Assembly: GCF_001905005.1 (NCBI RefSeq)
Contig: NZ_LWKZ01000024.1
Span: 837,299 to 901,298, forward strand
Direction of reading: 5' to 3'
DNA from: Streptomyces sp. CB02923
GTDB lineage: Bacteria; Actinomycetota; Actinomycetes; Streptomycetales; Streptomycetaceae
DNA length: 64,000 nt
Shown piece by piece: positions 43,301 to 51,835 of the stretch (position 1 is its first letter; every line of letters starts with the position of its first letter). Both the position numbers and the translations under genes were made by a program. The notes under the pieces are model-generated. The model did not search any database. It was not told where the DNA came from and was given only the letters and a program-made list of their open reading frames with translations.

Positions 43301-44788
43301 TCAGGGCTGGCCACCACCGGCGGGCCCGCCGGGCTGCGGGCCCTGGCCGACGTTGATCTGGCCGTTGTTGCCGAAGTTGCTCGCTCCGGTGATGTCACCG
43401 GAGAAGTTGTAGGTCTGGGTGTTGATGACCTGCTGGGCCTGGTCGAAGGAGCTGGTGTCGACGTTGTGGTCCTGGAGGAAGCGCTCCGTCGCGATCAGGA
43501 CGCCCTGTTGCAGCCGGTGCAGGAAGTCCTGGGAGTCCGTACGGTCCGAATGGCCCATCTCGTCCCAGTCGGACACCCGGTCCCGCAGGCTGCTTTCGGC
43601 TCCGTAGTCGTATACCGCGTGGCGCTTGCTGATCTCCTTGCGCACGTTCTCCATCTGACGTGCGCGGCGGTTCGCCTCGGAGCGGCGCCTGTGGTTGCGC
43701 CCGAGCGCTCCGCGCAACGCGGGCCAAGTCTGTCCGCTCGCGCACCTCACCAGGCTCCACCACTGCCTGAATCCGTCGCGCGGCAAATACTCCACCTGCG
43801 CGTACCGCCGGTGCACCGGCGGAATCGCGTAGGCGGCAACTTCCCAGGTCAGGCTCGGATGGTGCAGCCGGGCCCGCAAGTGCATCGACACGATGACCCG
43901 GCCGCCCTCAGCAACCCGTTCCAGGCTCAGATAGGTACGCATACCGGCTCCCGGCTGGACCAGGCCCGCTTGCACCAACTGTTTCGGCACCTGAGAGCGT
44001 GGCCGGGCGAGCGGGTCCGGAAGCGCCTCCGGACCCAGATGCCAGACGTGGGTGCCCAGCACGTAGAGCCGGTTCTTGGCGCGCAGGCCCTCCAGGCCGG
44101 CGATGTTGGCCATCTCGTTCGCGACATAGGTGTGCAGCGCCACGGCATCGAAAGATGTGATGGTCAGCTTGCCGCCGGTGGGAGCATCAGCCGGGCGGCT
44201 GACGTCGATGGGCTGCCAGACCGCTTCCTTGATCTTCTTGCCGCTGCCCACGAAGGGCGTGCTGCGCTCGGCGTCGGCCGCGTACGGCACGAAGTTGATG
44301 CGCTTTTGCCGTAGCTCCTGGAGCCGGGCCTCCACCTCGGGCGCCACCGGCGGCGCCAGATTCTCCGGTTCCGCACCGGATTCGAAAGCGTCGAGGGCGG
44401 CGGACCTGGCCTTCGCCTCCGTCCGGTGAACCAGCCACCAGGCGGCGCACGGCACGGCGAGGAGCGCGAAGCAGCCGGATGTCACCGCGACGGACACGCC
44501 GCCGAACAGCCCGTAGAGCAGCACAAGCGCCGCGGCCCAGCACGCGAAGAAGAGCCAGCCCAGCTGGCGGTCACGTACGTCCATGCGCTCGGCCGCCACC
44601 CGGGCGTGCCGGACCACGGCGACGAGGTTGATACCCAGCGGCAGCCCATGGGCCTTCATCCGGTCCTCGCTGAACTCCTCGTGCACCTGGCGGGCGAACT
44701 GTTCGTCCAGGTGCACGGCGGCGCAGAGGCGTCGTGTCACCGCGTCCTTGCGGTACTTCGGCAACGGAGGCAGCTGCCTGTGCACCAT
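43301..44788 (-). CDS. Two-span membrane protein ending in the shared Gly/Asn motif
   Basis: 495 residues from ATG 44788 (cggggga upstream); a longer reading to 44917 lacks support. Cytoplasmic N-terminal helices occupy about 1-75. Two hydrophobic spans lie at about 77-97 and 100-120. They are followed by a large soluble region with KITSF/VALHTYVANEMANIAGLEGLRA, LYVLGTHVWHLGPEALPDP and a basic stretch (LGRNHRRRSEANRRARQ). The last 35 residues contain YNFSGDITGASNFGNNGQI (460-478), then a Gly/Pro tail. Three bases separate its stop from the small-gene region, so both form one leftward unit convergent with the GTPase/kinase operon. Family unknown. Confidence 0.8.
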   Translation of the reverse strand: MVHRQLPPLPKYRKDAVTRRLCAAVHLDEQFARQVHEEFSEDRMKAHGLPLGINLVAVVRHARVAAERMDVRDRQLGWLFFACWAAALVLLYGLFGGVSVAVTSGCFALLAVPCAAWWLVHRTEAKARSAALDAFESGAEPENLAPPVAPEVEARLQELRQKRINFVPYAADAERSTPFVGSGKKIKEAVWQPIDVSRPADAPTGGKLTITSFDAVALHTYVANEMANIAGLEGLRAKNRLYVLGTHVWHLGPEALPDPLARPRSQVPKQLVQAGLVQPGAGMRTYLSLERVAEGGRVIVSMHLRARLHHPSLTWEVAAYAIPPVHRRYAQVEYLPRDGFRQWWSLVRCASGQTWPALRGALGRNHRRRSEANRRARQMENVRKEISKRHAVYDYGAESSLRDRVSDWDEMGHSDRTDSQDFLHRLQQGVLIATERFLQDHNVDTSSFDQAQQVINTQTYNFSGDITGASNFGNNGQINVGQGPQPGGPAGGGQP

Positions 44789-44895
44789 TTCCCCCGGCCC
44801 TCCCCGACCTTGCGCGACAACTCCGTCCCACCCTACGGATCGTGCGGGCGGCTGTCCCGGGGTTCGCTGATCATCGCCGTGATCGCACGGCGGCA

Positions 44896-44925
44896 GGGGG
44901 CCGGAAGCGGTACGCACCGGCCCCC
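44896..44925 (-). terminator. Hairpin terminator after msrB
   Basis: gggggccgg and ccggccccc form a 9-bp stem with a 12-base loop, starting 14 bases past the msrB stop on the minus strand. It insulates the msrB-murC unit from the two-span membrane protein gene. Confidence 0.7.
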
Positions 44926-44939
44926 GGCCGGGCGGTTCG

Positions 44940-45347
44940 TCAGCCCCCGGCCTCCGTCAGCCGCACCGAGATGGAGTTGATGCAGTAGCGCTGGTCGGTC
45001 GGGGTCGGGTAGCCCTCGCCCTCGAAGACGTGGCCGAGGTGGGAGCCGCAGCGGGCGCAGCGGACCTCCGTGCGGAGCATGCCGTGGGAGCGGTCTTGGA
45101 GGAGCTCGACGGCGTCGGTGTCCTTGGGGTCGTAGAAGGACGGCCAGCCGCAGTGGCTCTCGAACTTCGTCTCCGAGCGGAACAGTTCGGCGCCGCAGGC
45201 GCGGCAGGAGTAGACGCCCGCCGCCTTCGTGTCGGTGTACTCACCGACGAACGCGGGCTCCGTGCCGCCCTGGCGCAGGACCTGGTACTCCTGCGGGGTC
45301 AGCTCGGCGCGCCACTGCTCGTCCGGCTTGTCGATCTCGTACGGCAT
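44940..45347 (-). CDS. msrB: Peptide methionine-R-sulfoxide reductase MsrB
   Basis: 135 residues from ATG 45347 (agaggga upstream). It reduces methionine-R-sulfoxide in proteins. Zinc is held by CRAC and CARC. The core reads GTEPAFVGEYTDTKAAGVYSC, ESHCGWPSF and HGMLRTEVRC, and the catalytic Cys is in RYCINS. The gene follows murC by 19 bases in the same direction and ends in a hairpin. Thiol-redox genes of this kind are often SigR-controlled in Streptomyces; I did not identify a SigR promoter here. Confidence 0.97.
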   Translation of the reverse strand: MPYEIDKPDEQWRAELTPQEYQVLRQGGTEPAFVGEYTDTKAAGVYSCRACGAELFRSETKFESHCGWPSFYDPKDTDAVELLQDRSHGMLRTEVRCARCGSHLGHVFEGEGYPTPTDQRYCINSISVRLTEAGG

Positions 45348-45366
45348 GAGGTCCCTCTTCTTCCGG

Positions 45367-46770
45367 TCAGCGCTGCAGGTGCGCGAGGATCTGCGGGCCG
45401 AGTTCGCCCACGTCACCGGCGCCCATGGTGAGAACAAGGTCGCCGGGCTCCGCCATTCCTGCGATCACCGCGGGGATCGCGGTCTTGTCGTGCTCGGCGG
45501 TCACCCGGGCGCCCTTGGCCTGGGCCGCTTCGATGATCAGGGCGCTGGTGATGCCGGGGATCGGGTCCTCGCGGGCCGGGTAGATGTCCAGCACGACGGA
45601 GGCGTCGGCGAGGGTGAGCGCCTCGCCCATCTCCTTGCCCAGCTCCTGGGTGCGGGAGAAGAGGTGCGGCTGGAAGACGACCAGGAGGCGGGCGCCGGTG
45701 GCGGCGCCGCGGATGGCCTCCAGGTCGGCGGTCATCTCGGTGGGGTGGTGCGCGTAGGAGTCGATGACCTGGACGCCGGCCGCCTCGCCCTGGAGCTGCA
45801 GGCGGCGCTTGACGCCGGTGTACGTGCCGAGCGCGGAGGCCAGGTTGTGCGGCGGGAGGCCGAGGGCGGTGCCGGCGGCGAGGGCCGCGACCGCGTTGAG
45901 GGCGTAGTGCCGGCCGGGGACGGAGACGGCGAAGGTGAGGATCTTGCCGCTCGCGAGGGCGACGGTGACCTCGCTGGTCAGGCCGCGCTGGTTGATCTTG
46001 AGGACGCGTACGTCGGCGTCCGCGGCCTCGCCGTAGGTGACGATCTCGATGTCGTGGCGGCCGGAGAGGCGGCTCGTCAGCTCGCGGGCGCCGGGGTGGT
46101 CGGCGGAGACGACGAGGGTGCCGCCGGGGCGGATGCGCGCGGCGAACGTCTCGAAGGACTCGTAGATCTCGTCCATCGAGGCGTAGTTGGCGTGGTGGTC
46201 CAGCTCCACGTTGAGGACGATGGCGACCTCGGGCGCGTACTTGTGGAAGCTGCGGTCGCTCTCGTCCGCCTCGGCGACGAAGATCTCGCCGCTGCCGTGC
46301 TCGGCGTTGGAGCCGGGGGCGTCCAGGTCGCCGCCGATGGCGTAGGAGGGGGACAGGCCCAGGGAGGCGAGGGAGACGGCCAGCATGGAGGTGGTGGTCG
46401 TCTTGCCGTGCGTGCCGGCCACGGCGATCGGGCGCAGGCCGTCCATGAGGGCGGCGAGGGCGTCGGAGCGGTGCACGACGGGGATGCCGCGCTCGCGGGC
46501 GGCGGCCAGCTCCGGGTTGTCGTCGCGGATCGCGGAGGAGACGACGACGCTGGTGGCGTCCTCGGCCAGGTGGGCGGCGGCGTGGCCGAGGTGGACCGTG
46601 GCGCCGGATGCGCGCAGGGCGCCGACGGTCGCCGACTCCTTCGCGTCGCTGCCCGCGACCCGGGCGCCGCGCTGGGCGAGGATCTTCGCAATGCCGGACA
46701 TCCCGGCGCCGCCGATGCCGATGAAGTGCGGTCGGTCCATCGCGTCGGGGATGCCCGGGGACGGTGCCAT
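45367..46770 (-). CDS. murC: UDP-N-acetylmuramate--L-alanine ligase MurC
   Basis: 467 residues, aggag 8 bases before ATG 46770. It adds L-Ala to UDP-MurNAc in peptidoglycan synthesis in the cytoplasm. Seen: N-terminal HFIGIGGAGMSGIA nucleotide loop, ATP site GTHGKTTTTSM, EADESDRSF, VLNVELDHHANY and DSYAHHPTEMTADL. Length is standard. The first ten residues vary in the family. It is not part of a dcw cluster here; MurC outside dcw is common in Streptomyces. Confidence 0.97.
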   Translation of the reverse strand: MAPSPGIPDAMDRPHFIGIGGAGMSGIAKILAQRGARVAGSDAKESATVGALRASGATVHLGHAAAHLAEDATSVVVSSAIRDDNPELAAARERGIPVVHRSDALAALMDGLRPIAVAGTHGKTTTTSMLAVSLASLGLSPSYAIGGDLDAPGSNAEHGSGEIFVAEADESDRSFHKYAPEVAIVLNVELDHHANYASMDEIYESFETFAARIRPGGTLVVSADHPGARELTSRLSGRHDIEIVTYGEAADADVRVLKINQRGLTSEVTVALASGKILTFAVSVPGRHYALNAVAALAAGTALGLPPHNLASALGTYTGVKRRLQLQGEAAGVQVIDSYAHHPTEMTADLEAIRGAATGARLLVVFQPHLFSRTQELGKEMGEALTLADASVVLDIYPAREDPIPGITSALIIEAAQAKGARVTAEHDKTAIPAVIAGMAEPGDLVLTMGAGDVGELGPQILAHLQR

Positions 46771-46865
46771 GCGTCAGTCTCCTGCTCGTCGATCTCTACG
46801 TCCGTACGGGCACGATTCTCGCACCCGGCACCGACAGCCGGTGCCGGGCGGGCCCGGCCCCCGGA

Positions 46866-47564
46866 TCAGCGGCGGATCAGACCGCGTGCGGTGGCCGCGG
46901 CGACCGCCGACGTACGGGAGTCGACGCCCAGCTTCGCGTAGATGTGCACCAGGTGGGACTTGACCGTGGCCTGGCTGAGGAAGAGCTGCTTGCTGATCCG
47001 GGCGTTGGACAGGCCGTCGGCGACGAGCTGGAGCACCTCGGTCTCGCGGCGGGACAGGGCCGTGGCGGGCGTACGCATCCGGTCCATCAGCCGCAGGGCG
47101 ATGGTCGGCGCGAGGGCGGACTTGCCGGCCGCCGCGGTCCGGACGGCGGCGGCCAGTTCCTCGGGCGGCGCGTCCTTGAGGAGGTAGCCGGTGGCGCCGG
47201 CCTCGATGGCGGCGAGGATGTCCGCGTCGGTGTCGTACGTGGTCAGGACGAGGACGCGCGGGGCGCCGTCGCGTGCGGTGATCGCGGCGGTGGCCTGGGA
47301 GCCGAGCATCCGGCCGCCGAACTGGAGGTCCATCAGGACGACGTCGACGTCCGGGCGGGCGGCCCGTTCGACGGCCTCCTCGGCCGTGGGGACGTCCGCG
47401 ACGACCTCGAAGTCCGGCTCGGTCTCCAGCACGGCGCGCAGTCCGGCCCGTACGACCGGGTGGTCGTCGGCAAGGAGGAGACCGATGGCGGCGGACGCCG
47501 GGCGGGAGCCGGTGGCGGCGGACGCCGGGCGGGAGCCGGTGGCGGTCTCGGGGCGGTGGGTCAC
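46866..47564 (-). CDS. NarL/LuxR-type response regulator
   Basis: 232 residues from GTG 47564, overlapping the kinase stop by 4 bases (GTGA). The receiver domain has LLLADDHPVVRAGL (acidic pair), VVLMDLQFGG (phospho-Asp), LTTYDTDADI and KDAPPEEL. The C-terminal LuxR HTH reads LSRRETEVLQLVADGLSNARISKQLFLSQATVKSHL. The first 25 residues contain a 9-residue duplication (TGSRPASAA twice) from a 27-bp DNA repeat, absent from typical regulators. It probably controls the divergent FtsX-type exporter. Confidence 0.95.
   Translation of the reverse strand: MTHRPETATGSRPASAATGSRPASAAIGLLLADDHPVVRAGLRAVLETEPDFEVVADVPTAEEAVERAARPDVDVVLMDLQFGGRMLGSQATAAITARDGAPRVLVLTTYDTDADILAAIEAGATGYLLKDAPPEELAAAVRTAAAGKSALAPTIALRLMDRMRTPATALSRRETEVLQLVADGLSNARISKQLFLSQATVKSHLVHIYAKLGVDSRTSAVAAATARGLIRR
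47487..47540. repeat. 27-bp tandem duplication inside the response-regulator gene
   Basis: Two direct 27-bp copies beginning ggcggcggacgccgggcgg lie in the N-terminal coding region, with a short third partial copy. The repeat is in frame and adds nine residues before the receiver domain. Confidence 0.85.
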
Positions 47565-48844
47565 GCGGTGGCCTGTCCGGGAGGGGAATCGGGGGCGGGG
47601 GCAGGGGCAGGGGCGGGGGCCGCGGTCGGGGCCCAGGGCGCGGCCGGTTGGGGATACGGCAGGGTGACGGCGACCGCCGTTCCCTCGCCGGGCGCGGACT
47701 CCACCGCCAGCGTGCCGTGCAGCGCGCGGGCGCGGGCGCGCATCGCGGCCAGCCCGAAGCCGGTGCCCGCGGTCGCGCCGGAGCCCGGGGACGGCACCGC
47801 GCCGGGCGCGAAGCCCGTACCGTCGTCGACCACGTCGAGGGCGACCTCGGTGTCCATGTAGGAGAGGGTCAGCTCGGCCCGGCCGGCGTGCGCGTGCTGG
47901 ACGGCGTTGGCCAGCGCGGACTGCGCGATGCGCAGCAGGGCGACCTCGTGCGGGGTGGGCAGTTCGACGGGCGCTCCGGAGACCTGGCAGTGCACGGCCA
48001 GGCCGGAGGAGCGGGCGGTGGTGGCGCACAGCCGCTCCAGGGCGGCGGGCAGCGATCCGGCCTCCAGGTCGGGCGGGCTGAGCGCCCGGACGAAGCGGCG
48101 GGCCTCGGCGAGGTTGTCGACGGCGGCCTGCCGGGCCTGCTGGACGTGGCCGAGCGCGGTGGCGGTGTCCGGCCGCCGCGGAACGGCCCGTTCCGCGGCC
48201 CGCAGCAGCAGCTGGATGCTGGAGAGCCCCTGCGCGAGGGTGTCGTGGATCTCGCGGGCGAGCCGCTCCCGCTCGGCGAGCACACCGGCGGCGTGCTCGG
48301 CGGCCGCCAGGTCGCTGCGGGCGGCGGTCAGCTCCTCGATGAGGCGGCGGCGCTGTTCGCTCTCCCGGTAGAGAGCCTGGTAGCCGAGGACGACGGCGAC
48401 GGCGACCGCCGCGCCCAGCGCGGGGCCGATGACCGTACCGAAGGTGAGTGTGCGGGTGTGCCAGCCGAACCCGCCGATCGCGGCGAGGGTGGTGACCAGG
48501 ACGGCGGGCAGCGCCCAGCGCAGCGGGAGCAGGTGCAGCTGGACGAAGAAGAGCGGGAAGGCGAGCCAGACCCCGAGGGGCGTGAGGGCGAGCAGGACGG
48601 CCCACACCGCCATGACGGCGGCGAGCCAGAGCGCCGCGGCGGCCGTGGAGGTGCGGACCGGCGGCAGCGTGGGGCCGACGGCGTACACGGCGAGCAGCAG
48701 GACGGCCGCGCCGACGACGGCCGGTGCGACCGCGCTGTGGTCGGCCACGGCCCGTACGGCGGCGAGCGCCAGCAGCGCGGCCACCATCAGGTGCAGGCAG
48801 ACGCGCAGCACCCGCAGGGCGGGGGTCAGGGAGTGGGGATTCAC
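47561..48844 (-). CDS. Sensor histidine kinase, HisKA_3 type
   Basis: 427 residues. Five or so membrane spans fill residues about 10-155. Next comes a coiled linker (ESEQRRRLIEELTAARSDLAAAEHAA) and HisKA_3 with phospho-acceptor ERLAREIHDTLAQGLSSIQ, then an ATPase domain with NAVQHAHA (N box), VVDDGTGF and GTGFGLAAMRARA. An (AP)n tail closes the protein. It pairs with the overlapping NarL-type regulator. The divergent ABC exporter suggests a sensing-and-export module for a membrane stress or antibiotic, by analogy with similar gene sets. Confidence 0.95.
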   Translation of the reverse strand: MNPHSLTPALRVLRVCLHLMVAALLALAAVRAVADHSAVAPAVVGAAVLLLAVYAVGPTLPPVRTSTAAAALWLAAVMAVWAVLLALTPLGVWLAFPLFFVQLHLLPLRWALPAVLVTTLAAIGGFGWHTRTLTFGTVIGPALGAAVAVAVVLGYQALYRESEQRRRLIEELTAARSDLAAAEHAAGVLAERERLAREIHDTLAQGLSSIQLLLRAAERAVPRRPDTATALGHVQQARQAAVDNLAEARRFVRALSPPDLEAGSLPAALERLCATTARSSGLAVHCQVSGAPVELPTPHEVALLRIAQSALANAVQHAHAGRAELTLSYMDTEVALDVVDDGTGFAPGAVPSPGSGATAGTGFGLAAMRARARALHGTLAVESAPGEGTAVAVTLPYPQPAAPWAPTAAPAPAPAPAPDSPPGQATA

Positions 48845-48888
48845 AGCCCTTCCAGGCTAGGCGCCCGGACCCGTACCGGCATCAATCA

Positions 48889-48928
48889 AAAGGTGGAGGG
48901 CGGACCTGCCAAAGGTGGAGGGCGGACC
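48889..48928. promoter_or_regulatory. Direct repeat in the kinase/exporter control region
   Basis: aaaggtggagggcggacc occurs twice, 22 bases apart (48889-48906 and 48911-48928), between the divergent histidine-kinase and permease genes. The two-turn spacing suits binding of a dimeric response regulator on one DNA face. It may instead be a recent duplication. Confidence 0.45.
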
Positions 48929-49051
48929 CGGCCTTTCGATCCGGGCGAACCACTCCGGGGCGCGATGCCGGGAGCCCGCTTCCCCGGCGACGGTGGGGAC
49001 CAGCAGCCGGGCACCGGGCCCGGCGCCTGTCGGAAGGATGGCCGGGACCCC

Positions 49052-50203
49052 GTGTTCGTCGCCTGGAGAGACCTGAGATTCGCCAAGGGCCGGTTCGCCC
49101 TGATGGGCACCGTCATCGTGCTGATCACGGTGCTGGTGGGGCTGCTGTCCGGCCTGACGGCGGGCCTGGGCCGGGAGAACACCTCGGCCATCACCTCGCT
49201 GCCCGCCGACCGCCTCGCCTTCACCGCCCCCGCCGACGGCGGTGCCGGCGTCTCGTTCACCGACTCACGCGTCGGGCAGCGGACCTGGGAGTCCTGGGCC
49301 CGCGTGCCGGGCGTCGAGTCGGCGGAGCCGCTGGGGATCGGCACGGCCAGGGCCTCGGCGGGCGGTGGCGCGGAAGAGCGGACCGCCGCGCTGTCCGCCT
49401 TCGGGGTACGGCCCGGTTCGCATCTGGCGCCCGCGGCCGGGCGGATCGCGGACGGCTCGGCGGTGCTGTCCGCGAAGGCCGCGGACGAGCTGGGTGTACG
49501 GGCCGGAGGCAGGTTCACGCTGAACGGGCGGACGCTGACGGCAGCGGGGGTCGCGGGCGAGGCGATGTACAGCCATACGCCGGTGGTCTGGACGTCGCTG
49601 GACGACTGGGCGGCGGTGTCGGGGGGCACGGCCTCCGGAGCAGCCGATTCCGGAAACGCTGGTCCCCGTAGCGGTGGTTCCGGAGCCTCCCGGGCACGGA
49701 CGGCCACGGTCGTCGCCCTCACCACCTCGTCGGATGCCGGACTGGCCGCCGCCGACCGGCAGCTGGGCACCCGTACCGTCACGACCGGCGAGGCGCTGAA
49801 CGCCATCGGCTCGTACACCGCGGAGAACGGCTCGCTCCAGCTGATGCGCGGCTTCCTGTTCGCCATATCGGCGCTGGTCATCGGCGCGTTCTTCACGGTC
49901 TGGACGATCCAGCGCAGCGGTGACGTCGCCGTGCTCAAGGCACTCGGCGCCCCGACCGGCTACCTGCTGCGCGACGCGCTCGGCCAGGCGGTGGTGCTGC
50001 TGGTGATCGGTACGGGCGTGGGCACCGCGCTCGCGGCGTCGGTCGGCGCGGCCGTCGGCGGCACCGTGCCGTTCGTCCTGGACCCGGCGACGGTGCTGGT
50101 CCCGGCCCTGGTCATGATCGCGCTGGGCGCCGTCGGCGCGGCGCTGTCCATCCGCCGCATCACCGCCGTCGATCCGCTGACGGCGCTGGGGAGCGCACGG
50201 TGA
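49052..50203 (+). CDS. FtsX/MacB-type ABC transporter permease
   Basis: 383 residues from GTG 49052 (cggaagg upstream). A first span (FALMGTVIVLITVLVGLLSGL) is followed by an extracytoplasmic domain of about 220 residues, then three spans near the C-terminus (FLFAISALVIGAFFTVWTIQ, VVLLVIGTGVGTALAASV and PALVMIALGAVGAAL), the FtsX arrangement. A Ser/Gly/Ala-rich stretch (about 190-215) in the outer domain is low complexity. The partner ATPase follows. Such exporters move peptides, lipids or antibiotics, or act mechanically. Control by the divergent two-component system is likely. Confidence 0.92.
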   Translation: MFVAWRDLRFAKGRFALMGTVIVLITVLVGLLSGLTAGLGRENTSAITSLPADRLAFTAPADGGAGVSFTDSRVGQRTWESWARVPGVESAEPLGIGTARASAGGGAEERTAALSAFGVRPGSHLAPAAGRIADGSAVLSAKAADELGVRAGGRFTLNGRTLTAAGVAGEAMYSHTPVVWTSLDDWAAVSGGTASGAADSGNAGPRSGGSGASRARTATVVALTTSSDAGLAAADRQLGTRTVTTGEALNAIGSYTAENGSLQLMRGFLFAISALVIGAFFTVWTIQRSGDVAVLKALGAPTGYLLRDALGQAVVLLVIGTGVGTALAASVGAAVGGTVPFVLDPATVLVPALVMIALGAVGAALSIRRITAVDPLTALGSAR

Positions 50204-50365
50204 ATTCCGGAGGCAATTGAATTCCGGTTCCGGTCCCGTACGGCTCCCGTATCCGCCCGGCAGATCCAAAAGGCCGCGCCCGTCCGGCACCCGGTTCAGC
50301 GCTCACACAGCGCGCGAATGACCGCACGAAATTCTCCCCGTTCCCTCTACCCAGCGACGGATTCC

Positions 50366-51181
50366 ATGAATGCGCATCCCGCACGTAAACAGAACCCCAC
50401 ACGGAACCTCACACAGAACCCCACACAGAACCCCACACGGCCCCGCACGATCCCCGGAACTCCGCCCGACTCCCCCACCCCGCCTCCCGCCGGACTCGAC
50501 CTCACCGGCGTCACCCTCACCTATCCGGACGGCGCCGGGCGCCTCACCGCCCTCGACGACGTGAGCCTGGCCGTGCCGCCGGGTTCCGTGACCGCCGTGG
50601 TCGGCCCCTCCGGCTCCGGCAAGTCGAGTCTGCTGGCGGTGGCCGCGACCTTGATCACCCCGGACAGCGGCCGGGTGCTGGTCGACGGTACGGACACCAC
50701 CGGCATGAGCCGCGCCGAGCTGACCGCGCTGCGCCGCACCAAGGTCGGCACGGTCTTCCAGCAGCCCAACCTGCTGCCGTCCCTGACGGCCGCCGAGCAG
50801 TTGCAGGTGATGGCGCACCTGGACGGCCGTGCGCCGCGCGCGGCCCGGCCGCGGGCCCTGGAACTGCTGGACGCGGTCGGCCTGGCCGACCAGGCGGCGC
50901 GCCGCCCGCACCAGCTCTCGGGCGGCCAGCGGCAGCGCGTCAACATCGCCAGGGCGCTGATGAACGATCCGGCCGTCCTGCTGGTCGACGAGCCGACCAG
51001 CGCGCTGGACCACGAGCGCGGGGCCGCGGTCCTGGACCTGCTGACCACGCTCACGCACCGGCGCGCCACCGCGACGGTCCTGGTCACGCACGACCGCGCC
51101 CACCTGGACGCGGTGGACGCGGTCGTGGAGGTGCTGGACGGGCGGCTCAGCTCCCGGCGGAGTCCCCTCCCGGGCCGCTAG
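50366..51181 (+). CDS. ABC transporter ATP-binding protein, MacB/LolD-like
   Basis: 271 residues from ATG 50366; an in-frame ATG at 50318 is possible and neither has a clear ribosome site. Walker A GPSGSGKSS, Q-loop VFQQPNLLPSLTA, signature LSGGQRQRV, Walker B VLLVDEPTSALD and switch THDRAH are all present. The first 40 residues hold Asn-Pro-Thr repeats (NPTQNPT) from a 12-bp DNA repeat. It energises the FtsX-type permease encoded 163 bases upstream. The 3' end overlaps the convergent gene by 35 bases. Confidence 0.93.
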   Translation: MNAHPARKQNPTRNLTQNPTQNPTRPRTIPGTPPDSPTPPPAGLDLTGVTLTYPDGAGRLTALDDVSLAVPPGSVTAVVGPSGSGKSSLLAVAATLITPDSGRVLVDGTDTTGMSRAELTALRRTKVGTVFQQPNLLPSLTAAEQLQVMAHLDGRAPRAARPRALELLDAVGLADQAARRPHQLSGGQRQRVNIARALMNDPAVLLVDEPTSALDHERGAAVLDLLTTLTHRRATATVLVTHDRAHLDAVDAVVEVLDGRLSSRRSPLPGR

Positions 51182-51692
51182 CCGGGCCCTGGGCCGGGTT
51201 GTGCGCCACGTCCTGGGCCGGGTCGTCGGCCGCGTGCGAGAAGAGCTTGAGCACGGGCACGCCGACCTTGTGCCGGGCGCGGGAGGCCCAGTCGCGGTGG
51301 AAGAACTCCTCGACGAAGTGCGGGGCGGTCAGCACGATCACCTCGTCGGCGCCGGTCTCGTCGACGACCGACCGCAGCAGGTCCAGCGGGTGGTCCTCGA
51401 CGACCTGCCCGATCGCCTCGGCGCCCGCGTCCCGCAAGGCGTGCAGGGTGTAGGACAGGGCGCGCTCCGCGGGCGGCTCGGCCTGCCCGCCCTCCGGCTC
51501 GTCACCTTCCCGTACGGCGTCCTCGAACTCGCCCAGCGCGACGTCGTCGATGGCCCTGAGCAGGCGGTCCTGATTGCCGCGCGGCTGCATGAGGACGACG
51601 AAGGAGACCTGGTCGTCGCCGTGCAGCGTGGTGACGAACTCCACATCGGCGGGCGTCAGGGGCTTCTCGATCATCAATACGCTCGTGAACAC
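51147..51692 (-). CDS. Universal stress protein-like conserved Streptomyces protein
   Basis: 181 residues from GTG 51692 (aagaaggg upstream); ATG 51674 is an alternative. The order FVVLMQPRGNQDRLLRAIDDVALGEFEDA, then ALSYTLHALRDAGAEAIGQVVEDHPLDLLRSVVDETGADEVIVLTAPHFVEEFFHRDWASRARHKVGVPVLKLF read in pieces resembles the alpha/beta layout of UspA folds, with a late VIVLTAPH strand and RARHKVGVPV. A Gly/Pro/Asp-rich tail follows. I recognise it as conserved in streptomycetes, but function is unknown. Confidence 0.75.
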   Translation of the reverse strand: MFTSVLMIEKPLTPADVEFVTTLHGDDQVSFVVLMQPRGNQDRLLRAIDDVALGEFEDAVREGDEPEGGQAEPPAERALSYTLHALRDAGAEAIGQVVEDHPLDLLRSVVDETGADEVIVLTAPHFVEEFFHRDWASRARHKVGVPVLKLFSHAADDPAQDVAHNPAQGPASGPGGDSAGS

Positions 51693-51835
51693 GGCGGACG
51701 CCCTTCTTCTCATCTCTCGCGGCCCGTCTGGGAAGCGAACCGACAGAAACCATCCTGCCCCGTCGCCACACGGGACCTGTTGGCCTTTAGTGTGCCCAGC
51801 GGAAGCTAAGCGGAACGAATAATTCCGCCTTTTGT

